Part shown: in pieces, positions 36,060-44,844 of the stretch
Position numbering within the stretch: the stretch's first letter is position 1
How the letters are laid out: every line of letters begins with the position of its first letter
From: JACQAP01 sp035548375
Lineage (GTDB): Bacteria; Pseudomonadota; Gammaproteobacteria; Burkholderiales; JACQAP01
NCBI GenBank assembly: GCA_035548375.1
Contig: DASZTG010000049.1
Coordinates: 1-64,000, forward strand
DNA: 64,000 nucleotides
Reading direction: 5' to 3'
The notes under the pieces: generated by a model
What the model was told of the DNA's origin: nothing
What the model saw: only the letters and a program-made list of their open reading frames with translations
The model's database searches: none
Made by a program: the position numbers and the translations under genes

Positions 36060-36974
36060 CTAGTTCAATGTTCGCCTGAGCAGCGACAAATCCCTCTCGC
36101 CGGCGATGATCGAGGCGTAGTCCACGTTCTTTTTCATTTCCTCGAAGTACAGATGCTGGCCGTCGAAGTGCTGCTGGACGTACCGATGGGCCCCGCCCAG
36201 GTCGTGGTTCAGGCGCGCCGTCGCGGTTTCATAGAATTTCGGCGTCTTGGCGATCAATTCCTCGACCGAAGCAAACACTATCCCGCTTCGATCGTCGTCC
36301 TTGCCGCGAGCGGCAAGGCCGCCCTCCACGAACTCGGGGAACAGGCGGTCCCGGCATTTCTCCAGATAGCAGCGGTCGGCCATCTGCGCGATGATGTCCG
36401 CGGTACCGAGCATGTGGCCGAGCAGGCGAAACTTGATGCCGGGGACCTGGATGCGCGAGACCGGCCGCTCGTACCCGGTGAAATGGATGAGGTCGCGGGC
36501 GACGATCGCCAGGTCGTCCATGCCGAAATCCACAAGATAGCGCTCGACGAATCTCGAGCCACGGGACACGTGGATTTTCGTGTATTCGGCGCCGTTGCCG
36601 TGACGGCTGTCGTTGACATGGCGCAAATACCCGACATCGTGAAGCAGCGCCACGATCACCCCAAACGAAAACAGGCGCGGTCCGATCGAGTCGGCAGTGC
36701 GCTGCGTGCGATCGTAGCCATCCATGAGCCGCGCCATTGCCAGGGCGACGTCGAAAACATGCTGGATGTCGTGGTACTCGGTGTCGCAGGCGCGATAGGA
36801 AGGATGCTCGCCGCGATACAGGCGCACGACATCGCCAATGCAGCGATCGATGTGCTGGCTGTCCGCATCGGGGTACAGATCGAGGAAGATTCGGCGGATC
36901 TCGCGATTGACCGACGCACAGTCCGTGGTATCCACTGAATTGGCGACATCAAAATGGTTTCGGCGTGTATCCAT
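36060..36974 (-). CDS. HD-domain phosphohydrolase-like protein (paralogue 1)
   Basis: A 304-aa protein with an HD-type metal site: YHDIQH (H68, H72), LLHDVGY (H112-D113) and a later HGNGAEYT. MLGTADIIAQMADRCYLEKCRDRL follows. It is closely similar over its full length to the protein at 61323, including the N-terminus (TTDxASVN), which supports the start at 36974 and not the longer frame to 37208. The HD fold suggests a nucleotide phosphohydrolase; no GYP motif or sensor domain is visible, so the substrate is open. Confidence 0.78.
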   Translation of the reverse strand: MDTRRNHFDVANSVDTTDCASVNREIRRIFLDLYPDADSQHIDRCIGDVVRLYRGEHPSYRACDTEYHDIQHVFDVALAMARLMDGYDRTQRTADSIGPRLFSFGVIVALLHDVGYLRHVNDSRHGNGAEYTKIHVSRGSRFVERYLVDFGMDDLAIVARDLIHFTGYERPVSRIQVPGIKFRLLGHMLGTADIIAQMADRCYLEKCRDRLFPEFVEGGLAARGKDDDRSGIVFASVEELIAKTPKFYETATARLNHDLGGAHRYVQQHFDGQHLYFEEMKKNVDYASIIAGERDLSLLRRTLN

Positions 36975-37419
36975 GATTCCTGGTCTCGTAACTGTTGTTC
37001 CGCCCCGGCCTGCGGCGGGTCGAAAATAGCGTCGATGATGCACAGGCGCAGCGGGGTGGAAACCGGCGGTGTTCGCACGCTTTTCCGCCCGCATCCAGTC
37101 AAGTGCAACGCCCATGCCAATGCGGCCACGTCGAAAAAGCGACAGGTGCAATGTTGCGAAGCGCCCTTGTTTTTGAATGAAAATTGCGTTGCCGAAAAGT
37201 CGACGCATTGCCTCGACGAGTTGTCAGCAGGCAGCGTTGCCGTAGATCGTCAACGTGCGCCGGAATACCGGTGCAGGATGATCATCGTTGCACCGCTCGA
37301 CCCGCCTCCTCTCATCGGCGAACTCACGGCGGGGCCGCCTGCCTAACATCCAAGGTGCAAATACGAAAGCACGCGGGGCAAATGGATTTTCGGCCACGCG
37401 TTATCGATGGACATTGGCC
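36975..37419. other. Intergenic region, no gene seen
   Basis: The region lies between divergent genes and should hold their promoters. I find no convincing coding frame, RNA gene or repeat in it. Confidence 0.5.
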
Positions 37420-37914
37420 ATGGACCCGTTTCGAACTTTATTGTTGACAGCCATCGCAGTCGTGGGAATCGGTGGGTCGGCCAACGCCGGTGAGCTGCAT
37501 TCGGTTATCGAGTTGGCGCAGGCTAAAATGCCCGGCGGAAACTCAGGCGTGCAGGACATCGTGCCTGGCGCGACGGTCTCACCAAACAGCGACGCCGGCA
37601 CGGCCGGGGCGCCATCCAACGGAGCAGGTACGGCCGGCGCCCCAGCCAATGGAGCCGGGACAGCGGGAGCACCTTCAAACAATGCAGGCACCGCCGGTGC
37701 CCCTTCGGGCAGCGCTGCAGGCCCTGCGCAGTCGAGGCCTGCACCGGCAGGCGCCATACCGGGGACGCCGATCGGTGCAGCTCCTGGCGGCACTTCCATG
37801 CCGCCACCACCATCCTCGAGCGTGGGTACTACGGGACCGCCAAGCAGCAGCATTGGAACGGCAGGCCCGCCGAGCAGCAGCATAGGTTCGACAGGCGCGC
37901 CAGACACTCAGTAA
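37420..37914 (+). CDS. Secreted low-complexity repeat protein (GTAGAP decapeptides)
   Basis: A 164-aa protein with a signal peptide ending at ANA (residue 23). Residues 59-98 are four tandem copies of a ten-residue unit like GAGTAGAPSN; residues 131-160 are three copies of PSSSIGTAGP-like units, both visible as DNA repeats of 30 bp. The mature protein has no cysteines, few charges and looks disordered. Function unknown. The start is the ATG just before the signal peptide rather than the longer frame from 37288. Repeat number may vary between strains. Confidence 0.6.
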   Translation: MDPFRTLLLTAIAVVGIGGSANAGELHSVIELAQAKMPGGNSGVQDIVPGATVSPNSDAGTAGAPSNGAGTAGAPANGAGTAGAPSNNAGTAGAPSGSAAGPAQSRPAPAGAIPGTPIGAAPGGTSMPPPPSSSVGTTGPPSSSIGTAGPPSSSIGSTGAPDTQ

Positions 37915-37994
37915 GGACGCGGCAGTGCCAACTCCGCCGCCGATCGCCGGTTCGGGCAGCAATGCAGATGGCGAACCGACGTCCGGCTAGGTGG

Positions 37995-38183
37995 TTATGA
38001 CCCGCCAGCTTCCTTGCCAAGGAGCAGTTGATCGCAGGGAACGGCAGCGACAAAAAAACCTTCCATCCGCATTTTCCAGATTTCGGCCGTCGTGTACGAG
38101 CCAGGCAATTCGCGCCAAGCGGACGCTGCCGTATCCATGACACACCAACGGTAAGCCTGAACGGGAATGGGGCGAATGGTCAC
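37995..38183 (-). CDS. Possible small protein
   Basis: A 62-aa frame that reads plausibly from MDTAASAWRELPGSYTTAEI (internal ATG, residue 16) to its end, but has no clear ribosome site at either start. Unrecognised. It could be non-coding. Confidence 0.25.
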   Translation of the reverse strand: MTIRPIPVQAYRWCVMDTAASAWRELPGSYTTAEIWKMRMEGFFVAAVPCDQLLLGKEAGGS

Positions 38184-38223
38184 GATCCAGGTTGGAACAG
38201 GAAGGAGATCCCGTCGACGCCAA

Positions 38224-38367
38224 CTAGGCGACGGCCAGCATTCCGCGAATCATGGCGACGGAAATGACCATGACAGCGGAAACCATGCACCAGAAAATGA
38301 CTCGCTCCGACAGGCGGTCGATTCTTTGCAATGCAGATCTCGATGTTTGCTGATAGTTGGCGGTCAT
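38224..38367 (-). CDS. Small single-helix membrane protein
   Basis: A 47-aa protein too short for routine gene calling. The N-terminal half is polar (MTANYQQTSRSALQRIDRLS) and the rest is one hydrophobic helix (VIFWCMVSAVMVISVAMIR). GAGGG lies 5 bp before the ATG. This topology is typical of small membrane regulators. Unrecognised family. Confidence 0.45.
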   Translation of the reverse strand: MTANYQQTSRSALQRIDRLSERVIFWCMVSAVMVISVAMIRGMLAVA

Positions 38368-38549
38368 GTCGGCCCTCGCAAGCGCAGTACGAAAATTCCA
38401 GTGCCCTACTTCGGCCTTTGCGACCGGGAAAATTCACGGCGCTGCCTTCAGCCAAGGTTTTGCAATGATCAGGCCAGCACGCGGCGGCGAAAAAATGACA
38501 ACGGCCGATCGCCTTTAAGCGCTCAGTTCCTCCCTGACATTTCCAGCTG

Positions 38550-38810
38550 TCATATTGCCGACGATCGATCTGTCGAATAGTCAGCAAGGGAGAGGCCGCA
38601 ATTCGTCATTGAGCGACGAATGCATGCGAGCAGTTCGAATCCGGTGTGCACGCGCGAACCGCTGGACTGCACGGCGCTAAAACCACGCGGTGCCACGACG
38701 GAGGCGTTGCCGCCTTGCAATTCCTGCACTGCCGCCGCAAAAAGGTGCACGCCCGGAGCCGGGATCAGCTGAAGTACCTGCGTAAAATCAACAAGATGTA
38801 GCTCCCACAT
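38550..38810 (-). CDS. Possible STAS-like fragment
   Basis: An 86-aa frame. LHLVDFTQVLQLIPAPG followed by LFAAAVQELQGGNASVVAPR resembles the strand-helix-strand core of STAS domains, but the usual first strand is missing and no ribosome site is seen. It may be a remnant of a longer gene; the frame stays open upstream to 38942. Confidence 0.3.
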   Translation of the reverse strand: MWELHLVDFTQVLQLIPAPGVHLFAAAVQELQGGNASVVAPRGFSAVQSSGSRVHTGFELLACIRRSMTNCGLSLADYSTDRSSAI

Positions 38811-38922
38811 GGATGGCGGGCAAATTGCTACGTCCCTTTTCACGAATATTCGCGACGCATAGAAAGCGAAGTCGTCGCGACGGTGGCAAAGAAATTCTGG
38901 GAAGACTCGAGGGAGAACGAAA

Positions 38923-39051
38923 ATGGTGGCACGGACATTCAATACATTGACGCAACTTGCCTGGAAGATGAACGACCTGATCTGGATCCCCCTGGTGCTA
39001 TGCGGGGGAACCTTGATCGGGCGCGGCCTTTCGAACTGGCTGTCGATCTAG
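38923..39051 (+). CDS. Small membrane protein
   Basis: A 42-aa protein too short for routine gene calling. The segment MNDLIWIPLVLCGGTLIG forms one hydrophobic helix after a basic N-terminus, and GGGAG lies about 6 bp before the ATG. Unrecognised. Downstream to 39269 I see no gene. Confidence 0.45.
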   Translation: MVARTFNTLTQLAWKMNDLIWIPLVLCGGTLIGRGLSNWLSI

Positions 39052-39269
39052 TAAAGCGAATTCGCCGATTCGCCCTACGCACGCGCGAAGTGCAGCGCGA
39101 CGACCGGCCGACCATCGCGGCCGTACCATGATGATCGTCGATCGCCGCGGCCAAGGGAGGGAAGCCGCCGAAGCGCTGCATTAGTGAGGCAACATTCAGA
39201 CAGCGAAGTTCATCCACGCTGTACGAACGAGATAAATGCAATCCGGCCAGCCTTGGCCGGCCCACGCCG

Positions 39270-39485
39270 TTAGCGTGCGGGTTTCGTTTTCTCGAGATAT
39301 TCCCTTACCGTGGAAGCTCGCACGCCGACGACTCGAACGGCTTCGATGAGCTGTTCATCGCTGACCGCGAATGAGCTGGCCCAATCACGTATTTCACTCC
39401 TGTCTTCAAGATCGATCCGTTCCCACATACCGTTTTCGGTTGTCGAGTCGCAATTCATGGCACTTTCCCTTTGATCGTTGGACAT
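39270..39485 (-). CDS. DUF3606-like small protein
   Basis: A 71-aa cytosolic protein. Residues 24-66 (IDLEDRSEIRDWASSFAVSD then LIEAVRVVGVRASTVREYL) fit the DUF3606 pattern of small helical proteins of unknown function. GAGGTA lies 7 bp before the ATG. It begins 2 bp after the end of the next gene upstream (39488), so the two form an operon. Confidence 0.65.
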   Translation of the reverse strand: MSNDQRESAMNCDSTTENGMWERIDLEDRSEIRDWASSFAVSDEQLIEAVRVVGVRASTVREYLEKTKPAR

Positions 39486-39487
39486 GG

Positions 39488-39805
39488 TCAGTACCTCGGC
39501 AAGCTCGCCAGGGAATCGGTTTCCAGGCCGTCGTCTCGATAGCTCTGCAAGTAGCCCGCCACGCTTGGCCGTAAACGAACCGAATCCTTGGCTTCGAACT
39601 CGCCGGTTTCCGCACACATTCGAACCACCGACACCCGATCACCCCGCGCAATCAACCGCGCGACATCTACCGGCTTGGCCGGGAAACCCGCCTGGAGGTA
39701 AATATGGGATTCCCGCAGCCCGGGGAAAAGTCTGTGCAGCAGTGCTTCTTCGATGGTCCTGCCGGATGCGTCCGTCTTGACGCCGCTAATTCCATAACAT
39801 CGCAT
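39488..39805 (-). CDS. Hypothetical protein in operon with DUF3606-like gene
   Basis: A 105-aa protein with mixed charged composition and no membrane segment. GAGG lies 8 bp before the ATG at 39805, and its stop is 2 bp from the next start, which supports it as a real gene. Unrecognised. Confidence 0.55.
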   Translation of the reverse strand: MRCYGISGVKTDASGRTIEEALLHRLFPGLRESHIYLQAGFPAKPVDVARLIARGDRVSVVRMCAETGEFEAKDSVRLRPSVAGYLQSYRDDGLETDSLASLPRY

Positions 39806-39973
39806 GTGGCCAACCTCGGTGATTGCTTACGAAATGCCGCCGAAAAAGGGCGGCATGTTCGTTAACAGCAATGGGCGTGCCGATGGAAATGACGCGGCCG
39901 GAAAGGGCAACTGCTTGTGGATGATGAAATTTTTCCACCGCCGGCGAAATGCGGGGGCGCTACGAAGTAAGAC

Positions 39974-40636
39974 TTACAACTTCATTGCATGAATTTCCTG
40001 CGCCGTAGCGGGTCGGGACGTGAATATCGCGGGAGACAGGTAAGGGACCGGCGAGGGAGTCGGGTTGGCTTCTTCCGAAAACTGTCCCAGCACCGGCAAG
40101 TCCGGGAATGCATCATTCGGCACGACGGGATCGTTCCAGGCCGCCGCACGCAAATTGCGATGAACATAGATCGCGACCTGCTCCGCCGGATTCTTCTCGA
40201 CAATATCAATCCATCTTTCGATGGCGCACTTCATTTCCTCCGCCAATGCTTCGATATCCAGCATGAGCACCACGTTATCCCGGGGCTGAAGAGCCAGTTC
40301 GGGGGACCGCGGCCTGAGCACGAATCCCAGGTAGCGCCCGAACTTGCTGGTCGCCGCATGGCCACGATGCAGGACTTTGCAGCGCAGCAGGTAAAGCTCC
40401 TCGCCCGTCAGGTCCGGGAATCGCAAATAGCGATCACACCAGTTGATGAACATTTTCGTGCAGGTATTTCCCCTGCGGGATTGCAGGCCAGCGCAAAAAT
40501 CCGGGAGACAAACGACCATGTGGAGCAGTGCCCAATGGGCCTTGGCGCGGATGCACCTTTCCATCTCCACGAAATACGTCTTGGCCTTCGCCGACAGCAG
40601 GCCCTGGGGAAGCGCTTTATCGCCGGACTGATTCAT
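39974..40636 (-). CDS. Hypothetical protein
   Basis: A 220-aa cytosolic protein with several Cys and aromatic residues in the first half (KTYFVEMERCIRAKAHWALL, MFINWCDRYLRFPDL) and a Pro-rich C-terminus. AAGGGA lies 7 bp before the ATG at 40636, preferred over the in-frame ATG at 40690. No family recognised. Confidence 0.6.
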   Translation of the reverse strand: MNQSGDKALPQGLLSAKAKTYFVEMERCIRAKAHWALLHMVVCLPDFCAGLQSRRGNTCTKMFINWCDRYLRFPDLTGEELYLLRCKVLHRGHAATSKFGRYLGFVLRPRSPELALQPRDNVVLMLDIEALAEEMKCAIERWIDIVEKNPAEQVAIYVHRNLRAAAWNDPVVPNDAFPDLPVLGQFSEEANPTPSPVPYLSPAIFTSRPATAQEIHAMKL

Positions 40637-40930
40637 CGTTCTTTCCCTTTGCGCGTCCTCTGTGGCGAAGTGGCCAACGAAGGTTTGCATATTCGCCGTC
40701 GATCGTTACACGCATCTGGCATTCCGTCGCGAAAATAGTTTCGATGAGAAGAAAGTAAAGTTACCGACCGACCTTGTTCTCGAATTCTGTCGGCATGCTG
40801 ACACGACATCGAATGCTCGAGCTCGCGCAACCGGCGATGCAGATTTCTTGTCTTTGGAAAATCCAGATTGGACTTCGTGGCAAATTTCCGCAAGCCCGCT
40901 CCCGCCCGGAATTCGTGTAAAGTCCTCCCC

Positions 40931-41194
40931 ATGAAATTCCTCCGCGCTGCCGTTATATCCTTTGCAATGGCAGTTCTAACCGTGGAACTGCTTTTCGTTC
41001 CACTCGAACTGCAATACGTCGATCATTTGACGTATTGGCTGGGCTATGGCTTTGTCTGGTCGATGGCGCAATTCCGGCAAATCGGTGACATCGCGATTCG
41101 CTGGGATATCGTATCGTTCGAGATCTGCGTAACGACCACCCTCGCATTCGTCGCGTACGCGGTCATCCCGAGGAAGCTGCGCGAAGCGTTCTGA
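40931..41194 (+). CDS. Small hypothetical membrane protein
   Basis: An 87-aa protein with two helices (about residues 5-26 and 64-80) and a polar loop between. No strong ribosome site precedes the ATG. Unrecognised. Confidence 0.5.
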   Translation: MKFLRAAVISFAMAVLTVELLFVPLELQYVDHLTYWLGYGFVWSMAQFRQIGDIAIRWDIVSFEICVTTTLAFVAYAVIPRKLREAF

Positions 41195-41209
41195 TTCGAC
41201 GGGCTCGGC

Positions 41210-41515
41210 TCAGTGCGCGCCGACCTGGAGTTCGTCAACTGCTTCCCTGATTATTCTCCACACGACCTCGAAGCAGACCTTCGCCTGAAGGTTGACGAGG
41301 GCCGTGTCGGAGATCTCCTTGACCACCTCCCGCTTGCCCGCGACGAACGTCAACTCATGCCTGTCACGGCGGACGTTCGGCCTGTCCACCCCATTCCATC
41401 GGATGGAGACCCCCTCCAGCATTCCCTTCTGGATCGCATACTTCGCGAACATCACGGAAATATCCCGGGAGTTCTGCAGCCTGATCTGGGAATGCTGGTC
41501 CAATTCGTTAGGCAT
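41210..41515 (-). CDS. Small hypothetical cytosolic protein
   Basis: A 101-aa protein without signal or membrane segment. Residues 60-100 (KREVVKEISDTALVNLQAKV then WRIIREAVDELQ) look helical. It converges closely on the small membrane protein gene at 40931. Unrecognised. Confidence 0.5.
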   Translation of the reverse strand: MPNELDQHSQIRLQNSRDISVMFAKYAIQKGMLEGVSIRWNGVDRPNVRRDRHELTFVAGKREVVKEISDTALVNLQAKVCFEVVWRIIREAVDELQVGAH

Positions 41516-41711
41516 TGGGTTCGTCTGGTTTGGCCTCTCGCCCGCCCCCGAAGCGAGTAAAACGGCTCCTCCAAGAAAAGCGTAGCGCCTTTCGTGCCAC
41601 GCTTACAAAATAATGACGGCGTAGCCAAGCGAAGATGGAAATTTTCCGAAACTGGCGAAAATGGCCAGCCTTTAAGCCAGTAGGTTCGCGTAACTTTTTT
41701 GAGTAAACGAC

Positions 41712-42929
41712 ATGCCTGGTTTCAGAAATTTCGCGCTGGTTGCCATAGCCTTCGGATCCGTCTGGCTTTTCGCAAATTGCGGTGGCGGCGGCGGAAGCCC
41801 GACAGCAGACGGCGGCCAAAATCCCGCGACGATTTCGGTGCAACGCGTCTTTTCGGGAATGCCGGCATTCAGCCAGCCGGTTGCAATGCTTCAGTCTCCG
41901 GGCGACGACAGTCGCTGGTTCGTGTTGGAGCAAGCCGGCAAGGTACGGAAATTTTCCAATGTCTCCAGCGCCAGCGCCGCGGCTGACTTCCTCGACATTA
42001 CCGGCCGCGTCACCTCAGGCGGGGAAACCGGACTGCTGGGCATGGCCTTCCACCCGCATTTTCCCGCGGACCCCAGGGTGTACATTTCCTACACGCAGAC
42101 CGATTCCACCCTTGGACTCGTGTCGAGGATCTCCGAATTTTCATCGCCGGACGCCGGTGCCACGCTGGATTCGGGCTCCGAACAAATCATCCTGACCGTC
42201 CAGCAGCCGGAATCCAATCACAACGGCGGCAATATCGCGTTCGGACCGGATGGCTTCCTCTATATCGGGTTCGGCGATGGCGGTGGCGGGAACGATCAGC
42301 ATGGGACAACCGGCAACGGACAACTCCTTACGACCCTGCTCGGAAAAATACTGCGCATCGACATCGACGGGCCAGCGCCCTATGGAATCCCCGCGACGAA
42401 TCCGTTTTCCGGCCATGCGCTGTGTGGCGCGAATGGCTCGGGGCCGGCGAGTTGCCCGGAGATTTTCGCCTTCGGCTTTCGCAACCCGTGGCGCTGGAGC
42501 TTCGACCGGCAGAACGGCGAACTATGGGTCGGCGACGTCGGCCAATCTGCGATGGAAGAAATCGATCGGGTGACGCGCGGGGGAAACTACGGATGGCGCT
42601 GCTTCGAAGGAACCCTCGCCACCGGAATGACCTGCGGAACGACCGCGGGATTTCTGGCCCCGGTCGCTGCGTACGGACGCTCCGTCGGCGCCACGGTGAT
42701 CGGCGGATATGTCTACCGCGGCTCCGCCATTCCCGCGCTGGCAGGGCGCTATGTTTTCGGCGATTTCGTTACCGGACGCATCTTCCAGATAGCCTCCTCC
42801 GCGCAACCGACGGTGACGGTATCTGGAGGCCTGTCGACCGGGTTAGGCATCTCCGCGTTCGCGCAGGACAGGAACGGCGAGCTTTATGTCGTCAGCTACA
42901 GCGGACAGCTTTATCGAATTTCGGGTTAA
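41712..42929 (+). CDS. PQQ-dependent sugar dehydrogenase-like lipoprotein
   Basis: A 405-aa lipoprotein (FANC, Cys23, then a Gly run) with a six-bladed soluble glucose dehydrogenase fold. Hallmarks are GLLGMAFHPHF, NHNGGNIAFGPDGFLYIGFG, LGKILRID and FGFRNPWRWSFD. Family members (Pfam GSDH) oxidise aldose sugars using PQQ, though many homologues have no tested substrate. The enzyme would sit in the periplasm or outer membrane. It has no adjacent electron carrier gene. Confidence 0.87.
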   Translation: MPGFRNFALVAIAFGSVWLFANCGGGGGSPTADGGQNPATISVQRVFSGMPAFSQPVAMLQSPGDDSRWFVLEQAGKVRKFSNVSSASAAADFLDITGRVTSGGETGLLGMAFHPHFPADPRVYISYTQTDSTLGLVSRISEFSSPDAGATLDSGSEQIILTVQQPESNHNGGNIAFGPDGFLYIGFGDGGGGNDQHGTTGNGQLLTTLLGKILRIDIDGPAPYGIPATNPFSGHALCGANGSGPASCPEIFAFGFRNPWRWSFDRQNGELWVGDVGQSAMEEIDRVTRGGNYGWRCFEGTLATGMTCGTTAGFLAPVAAYGRSVGATVIGGYVYRGSAIPALAGRYVFGDFVTGRIFQIASSAQPTVTVSGGLSTGLGISAFAQDRNGELYVVSYSGQLYRISG

Positions 42930-42989
42930 GCCAAAAGGGATCGTTATCCGCTTGCGGGGCTGTTGCAATCGCGATCATTCACACGGCGC

Positions 42990-44078
42990 TCAGAACGCAA
43001 TCGCCAACGTGATCGACAGGAACTGGTCATCCCCGTCCTGCTCCTTGAATTCCTCGGTGCGCCGTACATAACTCAGCATCGCACGGCCATGCGGAAAGAT
43101 CATTGCGACGCCCGCCGTGTAATCGGCGACGAACGGATTCTTGCGAACGCTGGCGCTATCCTCGAATGAATTGCCATCGAGGAAAATGTTGCGCGCGACG
43201 AGCCTCCCTTCCGTGCCGGCAAAGAAGTACCAGGCATATCCGCGGCCGCCCAGACGCTCGCGACTGATGAAATCCGATCCTGAGATCGCCGGCTGCACGC
43301 GCGGAGGGCCCCAATCGACGGAAATCCGCTGCCCAAAGCGTGCCAGGAAACCGGCGCCGGCATAGGTGAACACGTTGCCTGCCGATGCATTGACCTCGGG
43401 CAAGAGATCGATTTCAGCGCTACCGACATTTCCGGCAAAACGCCACTTGCGCTCCTCGGTCAGGATCAGGCCCGGCTCATTGTGCAATTGCGAACCCCAT
43501 CCGTTGGCCCGATCGTGCTTGAGGTATTTTCGCGTCAGGTCGTGCCACCAGTTCTGCACTTCCTCGCCCTGCGCGGCCGGTCCCACGACGCCGAACGTAA
43601 TTTCCGCCCTGTCCAGGACTCTTCCGAACTCCCGATAGAATGTCGTGCCCGCATACAACCATCCCGCGTAGGGACGATCGTGGGAATCAGGCACGGTGGC
43701 AGCGAGATTTTCGGGAGTGAAGATGCTTTGACCGGCGAATATCGCGTAGCGGTATCGCCCCGCACCCTGGCTGCCGGGAAGGAGAACCGCATCCGCGACG
43801 GATGCCCGCGTGCCGCCCGTGCTTTCGCCGGACGCAATGGACAAGCGCAGGCCCTGCGTGTAGTGCCTGTCCACCGTGGTCCCGAATGAATCGTTTTCCT
43901 CGACCAGGTTCACTGTCGCAGTCTGATCGCCCTGCGCTTGCGTGCCCGGACTCACGCCAAAAAAAACCGACGCCAACATGACGAGCCGCAGCTTGCCGGG
44001 CAACGATCTTGTCAATTTCCGAATTGCGCAATGGGCCCGGCCCGCCCGGGAACAGGATTTCGATTTTTCGCGTGGCAT
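42990..44078 (-). CDS. lpxR: Outer-membrane lipid A deacylase, LpxR family
   Basis: A 362-aa outer-membrane barrel of the LpxR/DUF2219 family, which removes 3'-acyloxyacyl chains from lipid A. The N-terminal motif VEENDSFGTTVDRHYTQGLR matches the family's active-site strand (Asn/Asp and His), followed by HDRPYAGWLYAG and QNWWHDL. The C-terminal residue is Phe. The annotated start leaves a long basic N-terminus before the signal peptide core (VMLASVFFGVS); an internal ATG at 43979 is possible but has no ribosome site. Confidence 0.87.
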   Translation of the reverse strand: MPREKSKSCSRAGRAHCAIRKLTRSLPGKLRLVMLASVFFGVSPGTQAQGDQTATVNLVEENDSFGTTVDRHYTQGLRLSIASGESTGGTRASVADAVLLPGSQGAGRYRYAIFAGQSIFTPENLAATVPDSHDRPYAGWLYAGTTFYREFGRVLDRAEITFGVVGPAAQGEEVQNWWHDLTRKYLKHDRANGWGSQLHNEPGLILTEERKWRFAGNVGSAEIDLLPEVNASAGNVFTYAGAGFLARFGQRISVDWGPPRVQPAISGSDFISRERLGGRGYAWYFFAGTEGRLVARNIFLDGNSFEDSASVRKNPFVADYTAGVAMIFPHGRAMLSYVRRTEEFKEQDGDDQFLSITLAIAF

Positions 44079-44273
44079 GGCGGCTGGTTTTTTTTCAAGT
44101 CGCTACTATGCCGTTTGCACGCGCGCATTTCCAGCACGGTGGGCCGCCTTGACCGCGTGGATGGCTTGGTGTTCCATAGCCTTCGGGCCCGCGTAGCGAC
44201 GCTTCGGAGTTGACGGCGCACTGCCGCCGCAGCGGGCTCGCGCTAACAGAATATTTTCCGGACTGGATTTCCC

Positions 44274-44813
44274 ATGCGTGGATGGAGTTTGGCGATTGCC
44301 TTTGTCTTGTCTGCTTCCTGCCTCGGCGTCGCGAATGCCGACGACGCCTCGCGCGGCCTCGCGAAGCAATTCGTGGCGCTCATGCGCTACGCCGATCACT
44401 ACCAGGAGTACCACCTTCAATGCCTGGCCTCGGCCAAATCGCTGTCGCCCGACATGCTGGTGCGTCAAAGCCCGGATCGTTTTTTTGGCATCCAGCCGGG
44501 CAGCCCGCTCTGGCCCGATGTCGTGAAAGCCTACGATCAATACTACGACGAGGTCTGCGCGCGACCGACCCAGGACGAATTTCTCGACGCCGTTTCCGCC
44601 GCGTACGCGGCCGAGTTGTCCGCACAGGAAATGCAGGACGCGATCAAGTTCTATTCCTCACCGCTGGGACAGCGCCTCCTGGCGGCAAACAAGACCGCCA
44701 CGCGCAATGTTTATCGTGCGTGGCACCGAATCAACGAGAAGCAGATCCCCATTGCCGACGGCAATTTCAATCGCCGCATGGCCGAGCTGTCGGCAAAAGC
44801 AAGGGGGAAATGA
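44274..44813 (+). CDS. DUF2059-like secreted protein
   Basis: A 179-aa protein with signal peptide ending near NA (residue 22). The C-terminal half (ELSAQEMQDAIKFYSSPLGQ) is the recognisable DUF2059 pattern, a helical domain of unknown role in exported proteins. It converges on the Ig-repeat lipoprotein gene 31 bp away, with a GC hairpin between them. Confidence 0.75.
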   Translation: MRGWSLAIAFVLSASCLGVANADDASRGLAKQFVALMRYADHYQEYHLQCLASAKSLSPDMLVRQSPDRFFGIQPGSPLWPDVVKAYDQYYDEVCARPTQDEFLDAVSAAYAAELSAQEMQDAIKFYSSPLGQRLLAANKTATRNVYRAWHRINEKQIPIADGNFNRRMAELSAKARGK

Positions 44814-44844
44814 CGGCCGGCTGTTTCGCAGCCGGGCCAGATGG

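Noticed and set aside
37401..37907. 168-aa minus-strand frame over the repeat protein gene
   Set aside because: Mirror of tandem DNA repeats (PAVPAP-type peptide); the plus-strand frame has a proper signal peptide.
38180..38587. 135-aa minus-strand frame and 137-aa plus-strand frame in the same stretch
   Set aside because: Cys/His/Arg-rich shadows without ribosome sites; the 47-aa membrane protein in another frame is the better candidate.
38625..38645. GTTCGAATCC-like T-loop suggesting a tRNA
   Set aside because: No acceptor stem, anticodon arm or D-arm can be folded around it.
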